Source of the DNA: an uncultured Bacteroidales bacterium | GTDB lineage: Bacteria > Bacteroidota > Bacteroidia > Bacteroidales > Paludibacteraceae | Length of the DNA: 64,000 nucleotides | Assembly (NCBI GenBank): GCA_934692905.1 | Contig: CAKUUM010000007.1 | Location: 1-64,000 of the forward strand | Direction: 5' to 3' | In this document: positions 59,152-64,000 of the stretch, piece after piece | Layout: the number at the start of each line of letters is the position of its first letter | Numbering within the stretch: position 1 is the stretch's first letter | The notes under the pieces: model-generated | What the model was told of the DNA's origin: nothing | The model's input: the letters and a program-made list of their open reading frames with translations, nothing else | Database searches by the model: none | Program-made: the position numbers and the translations under genes

Positions 59152-61464
59152 ATGCATACCTTTGGGCGAAATATCAGGTTAGACGGGCGGACAGGAGTGT
59201 TTAGGTCTGCACTGCTGCTGTTTGTCGGGCTGTTGGGTTTTGCGGGTTGCAATACGACGAAGTTTGTGCCAGAAGGCGAATATCTGCTCAACAAGGCAAA
59301 TGTCAAAGTAGAGGACACCAAGACGGTGCAATCGTCGGACCTCACCGATTACCTCCAGCAGAAACAGAATACGGAGATATTGGGTTTTTGGAAATTACAG
59401 TTAGATATATACAACACGGCGCCTGCGGATACATCGAAAAAAGCCAATGCCTTTTTTGCACGCAATGCGCACAAGATGGGCGAACCGCCCGTGATATACA
59501 ACCCCGAACTGACGGATATAAGCCGTTTGCAATTGCAACGCGCGATGCAGAACAGGGGGTATTTCCATGCGTCCGTAGATACGGCGATGAAGGTGAAGAA
59601 CCGCAAAGTGGACTTGACATACCTGGTAACTGCGCGCGAACCATATACGATACGCACGTATTCAGTGGGGTTTGCAGAGCATGAACTGCAACAGATAGCC
59701 CAAGACCCGCGCAAATCGCTGATACAGGAGGGTATGCAGTTCGACGCCGATATAATGGATCAGGAGCGGCAACGTGTGGCGAGTGCAATGCGCAGGAACG
59801 GGTGTTTCTATTTCGATAAAGAGATGATTCAGTACGTGGCGGATAGTACGGTTGGTACCCGACAAGTGAGCATACGCATGTGTTTGCAGGACTATATAGA
59901 GCAACTCACGCCTGAAGACAAGGCACGTGTGTTCACGCACTACAAGATAGCCAATGTGTATTTCCACCTGGATTACGATGCCGACCACGTACCCGAAGGC
60001 GAGACCTTGCAGACATCAGCGCGGGACGGATATGTGTTTACATGGGTTGGAACGCCCTTGCTACGGGAAAAAGTGCTGATACGCAACTGCCCCATTGAGC
60101 CCGGGGAAATGTACAGCGAGCATCGTGTGGAGCGCGCCTATTCGCGGTTGAACCAACTGTCGCCTGTGAAGTATGTGGATATCAGTTTCCAACCCGTGTC
60201 TGCGGATGAGTTGGACTGCCATATCGTGCTGTCGCGCAGCAAGTTAAATACCGTCAGCGCTGAGATTGAGGGCACCTATTCGGCAGGTGATTGGGGCATA
60301 GCAGCAGGGGCGGGTTACACCAACCGCAACCTGTTCAGGGGTGCGGAAGAGTTTACGCTGGACGGACGTGGCAGTTATGAATGGCGTCAGAATGGCGGTC
60401 GTGCCATTGAGGCAAAAGCATCGGCTGGACTCACGTTTCCCAACGCGCCTGCCATCAATTTGAATTTCCAGTTCCAGAACCGCCCCGACGAGTTCACGCG
60501 ATATATATTCAATGGGGGGCTCTCCTACAAACTGCGCCGCAGAGCATCCAAGCCGCAACACCAATTCCAACTGCTGGATATCAGTTATGTGTATCTGCCG
60601 TGGATCAGTGATGATTTCCGCGACCGCTTTCTGCAATCTACAAATATATTGAAATATAGTTACGAGAATCACTTTATTGTGGGGTGGGGATACGCAGGGT
60701 CGTACGCGTCCTATCAGGAGAAACAGCCGTTGAAGTCCTATTTCAACGTGAATTACAGTGTAGAAACAGCAGGTAACGTGATGTTGGGGCTGGCAAAAGC
60801 ATGCCACTTCCCGCAAGACTCTACGGGTTACACCTTATTCAATATACCTTTCTCGCAATATGCCAAGGGGGATTTGTTCTTCACCTATCATCAGATATTC
60901 AACAAGGCGAACCGGCTGGTGTATCACGCAGATATCGGTGTGGCAGTACCTTACGGGAACTCGCAAACGGTGCCCTTCGAGAAACGATATTTCGCGGGTG
61001 GTGCTAACAGTGTGCGCGGTTGGACAGCACGTAGTTTGGGGCCCGGCGGGTATCGCGGTACGGGGTCGCTGATTGACTTTAACAACCAAGCAGGAGATAT
61101 ACGCTTGAACCTCAACATCGAGTATCGGGTAAAAGTATGGCAGTTTATCAACCTTGCAGCCTTTGTGGACGCGGGTAATATATGGACCATTCACGATTAC
61201 GATGCCCAACCGCATGGAGCCTTTGCGTGGCGTGAAGGGGGCAAATTGAAGTCTGATTTTTACAAGCAGATTGCCCTTGCCTACGGCATCGGGGTGCGCC
61301 TTGATTTCTCATTCTTTGTGTTCAGAGTGGATTTTGGCGTGAAATTGTATGACCCAAGTCGCCTGTACGGAGATGTGGCAGGTACGCAATGGCGCACGGT
61401 GCCGAACGGACTATCGTGGAAGGACGATATGAGTTTCCACTTTGCAATTGGGTACCCATTCTAA
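59152..61464 (+). CDS. tamL: TamL-type lipidated Omp85-family outer-membrane protein
   Basis: This Omp85 protein helps assemble outer-membrane proteins. The product of about 770 residues has a lipoprotein-type signal ending in LLGFAGC, POTRA-like repeats (YLVTAREPYTIRTYSVGF, and VLIRNCPIEPGEMYSEHRVE), and a C-terminal bacterial surface antigen (D15) barrel with YFAGGANSVRGWTARSLGPG (the conserved VRG/Y loop) ending in HFAIGYPF. Lipidation is the mark of the Bacteroidetes TamL form. ATG 59152 is used; GTG 59197 directly before FRSALLLFVG is a plausible alternative. tamB is not adjacent. Confidence 0.85.
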   Translation: MHTFGRNIRLDGRTGVFRSALLLFVGLLGFAGCNTTKFVPEGEYLLNKANVKVEDTKTVQSSDLTDYLQQKQNTEILGFWKLQLDIYNTAPADTSKKANAFFARNAHKMGEPPVIYNPELTDISRLQLQRAMQNRGYFHASVDTAMKVKNRKVDLTYLVTAREPYTIRTYSVGFAEHELQQIAQDPRKSLIQEGMQFDADIMDQERQRVASAMRRNGCFYFDKEMIQYVADSTVGTRQVSIRMCLQDYIEQLTPEDKARVFTHYKIANVYFHLDYDADHVPEGETLQTSARDGYVFTWVGTPLLREKVLIRNCPIEPGEMYSEHRVERAYSRLNQLSPVKYVDISFQPVSADELDCHIVLSRSKLNTVSAEIEGTYSAGDWGIAAGAGYTNRNLFRGAEEFTLDGRGSYEWRQNGGRAIEAKASAGLTFPNAPAINLNFQFQNRPDEFTRYIFNGGLSYKLRRRASKPQHQFQLLDISYVYLPWISDDFRDRFLQSTNILKYSYENHFIVGWGYAGSYASYQEKQPLKSYFNVNYSVETAGNVMLGLAKACHFPQDSTGYTLFNIPFSQYAKGDLFFTYHQIFNKANRLVYHADIGVAVPYGNSQTVPFEKRYFAGGANSVRGWTARSLGPGGYRGTGSLIDFNNQAGDIRLNLNIEYRVKVWQFINLAAFVDAGNIWTIHDYDAQPHGAFAWREGGKLKSDFYKQIALAYGIGVRLDFSFFVFRVDFGVKLYDPSRLYGDVAGTQWRTVPNGLSWKDDMSFHFAIGYPF

Positions 61465-61500
61465 GGTGGTTTCTTGCGGGAACCGTAGTTTTCGGGGAAG

Positions 61501-62829
61501 TTACAGCCTAATTACCAACCAGAGCGGTAGTCTTTCGCCATTATCATGTGTAAACGATTGTAGTACAGGGTCTTCGGGTACGTCCAAGTGTATGCCGAGC
61601 AACTCTGTCCATTGATTGGCGCGTTTGCGAACACGGCGTGAGCGTTGTATATCCCGTGTACTTCGCTGCCGTTTTCTGTCGCGCACGCTTATGGTCACCG
61701 TGTCTTTGGGCGAGACCACCTGCAGGGCAACCGCCATATCCACCTCGGCAAGATCGGCAATAGCCAATGGCTGCCCGCTCTCGTTGCGTCCCAGTTCGAT
61801 AAACCGTATTCGCTCTTCGCGTGTCATACCCGTGGCGGGGCGCAGGGCTTTGCCCTCCAAATCGGAGTGCATGATATGCCGCCATTGCCCGAAAGTAACA
61901 GGCTTCTCGGATATATAGTAGGGCTTGTCCGCCGGCACATACAACATACGGAATGTGCGGTTGCTGATGCGCACCTGCCGAGTCAATTGGGGTTCTTCAG
62001 GCACAGCCAACGCAGGGTCATCGGGCAGGGTAAGCGCCAAACGCAAACCGCAGTCGCCCATCGCTCGATTGGGAAAATGATAGAATCGGATAGAGAGGTG
62101 CCTGTTGTCTTCACAGTTGTCGTAACTGCCGCCGCGGGCTACGCGCAACTGACCCGTAGCAGGTCCTTGCGGATTGGGTTCCGTGCCCAAATAGTAAGGT
62201 GCAAACCAATCTTGGCACCATTCACTCACGTTACCCGTCATGTCATACAATCCCAACTCATTGGGCTGCCTTTGCGCCACACGGTGCTTCTGGTTGCCCG
62301 CGTTGCTGAGCCCCCAACTGACGCTGTCGGCAATGTTTCCGCCTGCAAACCGGTAACTGTGTCCCTTGTCTCCGCCTCGTGCTGCGTACTCCCACTCGGC
62401 TTCCGTGGGAAGGCGGAACCGGCTGTTGGTGAGCATGTTCAGTCGCTCAATGAATACCTGGCAATCCTCCCAACTCACCCAACTGACGGGCTTGAGCGGG
62501 TCTTCCCATTCGTTTATCTTGTTCCAGTCGGGCATCACCGCTTGCCATAGTGCATTGGTGACTTCGGTGGTGCCGATGTAGAACGGACTCACCGCCACCG
62601 TATGCATAGGTTGGTCGGACGAGACAGGGTCGCTCTGCTGTTCGGGTGTCGCACCCATCGTGAATACGCCCCCTTCCACACGTTGCATCTTCAGCACTTG
62701 TTCCCAGACCCGAAAGGTCAGCACCTGCATCGAATCAGGCACGACGTACGCAGGCTTCTTGGCTGCGGCACTTACGATGCCACACCATGCTGCTATCCAC
62801 ACGATACCTATATACAAGGGTTGTCTCAT
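61501..62829 (-). CDS. SUMF1/FGE-sulfatase-domain exported protein
   Basis: The 442-residue product has a signal peptide (PLYIGIVWIAAWCGIVSA) and a formylglycine-generating-enzyme-like domain: GGVFTMGATPEQQ, YIGTTEVTNALW, RLPTEAEWEYAARGG, LGLYDMTGNVSEWCQDW and VARGGSYDN. The C-terminal 150 residues are a second, degenerate region (YISEKPVTFGQWR). This fold also occurs in GldK-type proteins, but no lipobox and no gldLMN genes are present, so I call it only by domain. The ATG at 62829 is chosen at the signal peptide. Confidence 0.85.
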   Translation of the reverse strand: MRQPLYIGIVWIAAWCGIVSAAAKKPAYVVPDSMQVLTFRVWEQVLKMQRVEGGVFTMGATPEQQSDPVSSDQPMHTVAVSPFYIGTTEVTNALWQAVMPDWNKINEWEDPLKPVSWVSWEDCQVFIERLNMLTNSRFRLPTEAEWEYAARGGDKGHSYRFAGGNIADSVSWGLSNAGNQKHRVAQRQPNELGLYDMTGNVSEWCQDWFAPYYLGTEPNPQGPATGQLRVARGGSYDNCEDNRHLSIRFYHFPNRAMGDCGLRLALTLPDDPALAVPEEPQLTRQVRISNRTFRMLYVPADKPYYISEKPVTFGQWRHIMHSDLEGKALRPATGMTREERIRFIELGRNESGQPLAIADLAEVDMAVALQVVSPKDTVTISVRDRKRQRSTRDIQRSRRVRKRANQWTELLGIHLDVPEDPVLQSFTHDNGERLPLWLVIRL

Positions 62830-62916
62830 ATTTGTTGTTACGTTCACAAAGACGCAGGTACTATACGCAGAAATTAATGGTTAATTCGTGGTAATTCGTG
62901 TTTATAAATTCCGCAC

Positions 62917-64000
62917 TCATTGCACCCGCTTTGCCGTGAGGGTGACAGGCTTTTTGCCGAGACGGGCGGCGATGATGTAGAGGTCGCCACCATCGCGGAC
63001 TTTGAGTTTGCGCTTGAGTTGGTCGGGGGTGAGGGGATAGTTGCGCGTCACGATGTTGCATTGGCGTGGTGGGGTGTCGGGCTCACACACTTCCCATACC
63101 CGTCCGGGGAAGGAGGTGTGCAGAAAGTCAGCGGTATAGAGGTGCGTGTTGGGGGCTAACTTTGCCAATCCGAAATGCGCACTCACGTAGTTGTACAAGC
63201 CTGCCTTCAATATAGCGGCATTGGGCTCATAGAGGTATTTGCCTATCCCTTGCGCCAGGGCAGCCACGGCGTTCTGCTCGTCTTGTCGGCTGACTGACAA
63301 TGCCTTATTCGTGTATCCGTCTTGCCATTGGGCGGGTATGTCTATGGCTATCAAACGGCTTTCCTCCCTTCCGGCAGACACCAACAGAACCTCTTTTACT
63401 TCGTTATCCACTGCCACCACGTGGGTGTCCCATACCATATCGGGCAACGCCCGCAGGGCAGCCGTGATGTCAAGCATCGGGCTGAGTTTGAATAACAAGA
63501 CCTTGGTTTTGGCGCGAAGAGCGGGTAGTAATTCCGTCAAATCGGGTTCGCAGTCCTCCAAGCAGAACACTTTGCCGCCATTCTTGTCCCGTCGTGCGGG
63601 GTCCACGCATAGTGCATCCACGGGCGGCATATCCTGCAAATAGGTCTCCGCAGTGGTGTTGTGAATGTGGATATTGGGGGCGTGCAGCCCGAAGTTGTGT
63701 TCAGCAATGCGACATAGTTCCCCGTTCTGCTCCACGTAGTCCACCTGCCCGAATGCCTGCGCCATAAAATAAGAATCTACGCCATATCCGCCCGTGAGGT
63801 CGGCAACACGAATCTCTTGTGTGGCGCGTATGTTGAGGGTGGGGTGGGCATGCAGAATCGCAGCCTTGTAGCGCGCAGTGGCTTCCGACGAGCATTGCTC
63901 GCACGACAGGCGCACGGGGTACCACCAATCCTGCATGGCGGCAAACGATGGGAGTTTGCGGGCGGTACGCTGCCGTCCGTCCACCTGTTGGAGCATAAAA
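62917..64000 (-). CDS. Class I SAM-dependent methyltransferase, THUMP-like C-terminus, 5' partial
   Basis: The frame runs off the right edge; homologues of this Bacteroidales family have about 30 more N-terminal residues, so the ATG-like codon at 63996 is probably internal. The sequence has AGRQ-like QVDGRQRTARKLPSFAAM, EQCSSEATARYKA, the SAM motif VADLTGGYGVDSYFMAQAFG and the NPPY-equivalent LCVDPARRDKNGG. The C-terminal part (RNYPLTPDQLKRKLKVRDGG) resembles a THUMP-like RNA-binding domain. Substrate unknown, probably RNA. Confidence 0.82.
   Translation of the reverse strand, partial: FMLQQVDGRQRTARKLPSFAAMQDWWYPVRLSCEQCSSEATARYKAAILHAHPTLNIRATQEIRVADLTGGYGVDSYFMAQAFGQVDYVEQNGELCRIAEHNFGLHAPNIHIHNTTAETYLQDMPPVDALCVDPARRDKNGGKVFCLEDCEPDLTELLPALRAKTKVLLFKLSPMLDITAALRALPDMVWDTHVVAVDNEVKEVLLVSAGREESRLIAIDIPAQWQDGYTNKALSVSRQDEQNAVAALAQGIGKYLYEPNAAILKAGLYNYVSAHFGLAKLAPNTHLYTADFLHTSFPGRVWEVCEPDTPPRQCNIVTRNYPLTPDQLKRKLKVRDGGDLYIIAARLGKKPVTLTAKRVQ

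Noticed and set aside
61501..62829. GldK/PorK gliding or type IX secretion lipoprotein
   Set aside because: It shares the SUMF1 fold, but no lipobox is visible and no gldLMN genes follow.

Overview
The window reads as a chromosomal stretch of an anaerobic Bacteroidales genome (phylum Bacteroidota). Gene content fits this: TonB-dependent receptor with DUF5689 lipoprotein, BspA-like leucine-rich-repeat surface protein, TamL-type lipidated Omp85 protein, GH3-family acyl-adenylating enzyme, MeaB, DUF1573, and two RelA/SpoT homologues. The promoters agree: many intergenic regions carry the Bacteroidetes -7 box TAnnTTTG, often with TTTG about 20 bp upstream. I cannot place the organism below order level.

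Layout. 1-1718: 3' part of a BspA-like surface protein. 1839-4508 (-): rpsA and rsmE. 4901-13143 (+): acyl-CoA ligase, then a GH3/PlsC pair and three envelope genes (barrel protein, alpha/beta hydrolase lipoprotein, lipoprotein). 13102-21686 (-): GH13 alpha-amylase lipoprotein, tRNA-His, CvpA, DUF5689 plus TonB receptor, asnS. 21835-27345 (-): SpoT-like gene, DUF1573, meaB and dnaB in one tight run. 27443-33868: TraB/GumN, then mnmA-yigZ-coaD-S41 protease, a broken AraC regulator and a flavodoxin. 33977-38958 (-): LemA, TPM protein, holA-prsW, a sugar nucleotidyltransferase and DUF975. 39375-47272 (+): gcvP, two yitT copies, pheT. 47340-48891 (-): rsmD and a pseudopilin-like protein. 49020-54584 (+): RelA-like gene, recR, small genes, a Zn/Cd-type P-ATPase. 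54.6-59.0 kb: an AT-rich accessory island with an OB-fold-like protein, a broken VirE/DUF3987 primase-helicase gene and an orphan protein. 59152-64000: TamL, a SUMF1-domain protein and a partial SAM methyltransferase.

The most unusual feature is between the genes. Intergenic regions are seeded with several families of short, degenerate tandem arrays with different unit lengths (7, 9, 11 and 14 bp). Some are joined into a recurring composite element: 11-mers related to ACATACTAATC, bounded by GGTCGGCA and CCCGACAA, followed by heptamers AATGCRY that often run up to a promoter. Two copies share their promoter as well. A second 11-mer family sits just upstream of three minus-strand genes, and a hairpin family shows a compensatory base-pair change.

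Other points of interest: the two RelA/SpoT proteins have lost complementary domains (one keeps HD and ACT, the other keeps the zinc-finger domain). The AraC regulator is split by an in-frame amber codon. The VirE-type gene carries both a nonsense codon and a frameshift. The tRNA-His has two apparent acceptor-stem mismatches and is preceded by a strongly structured transcript region.
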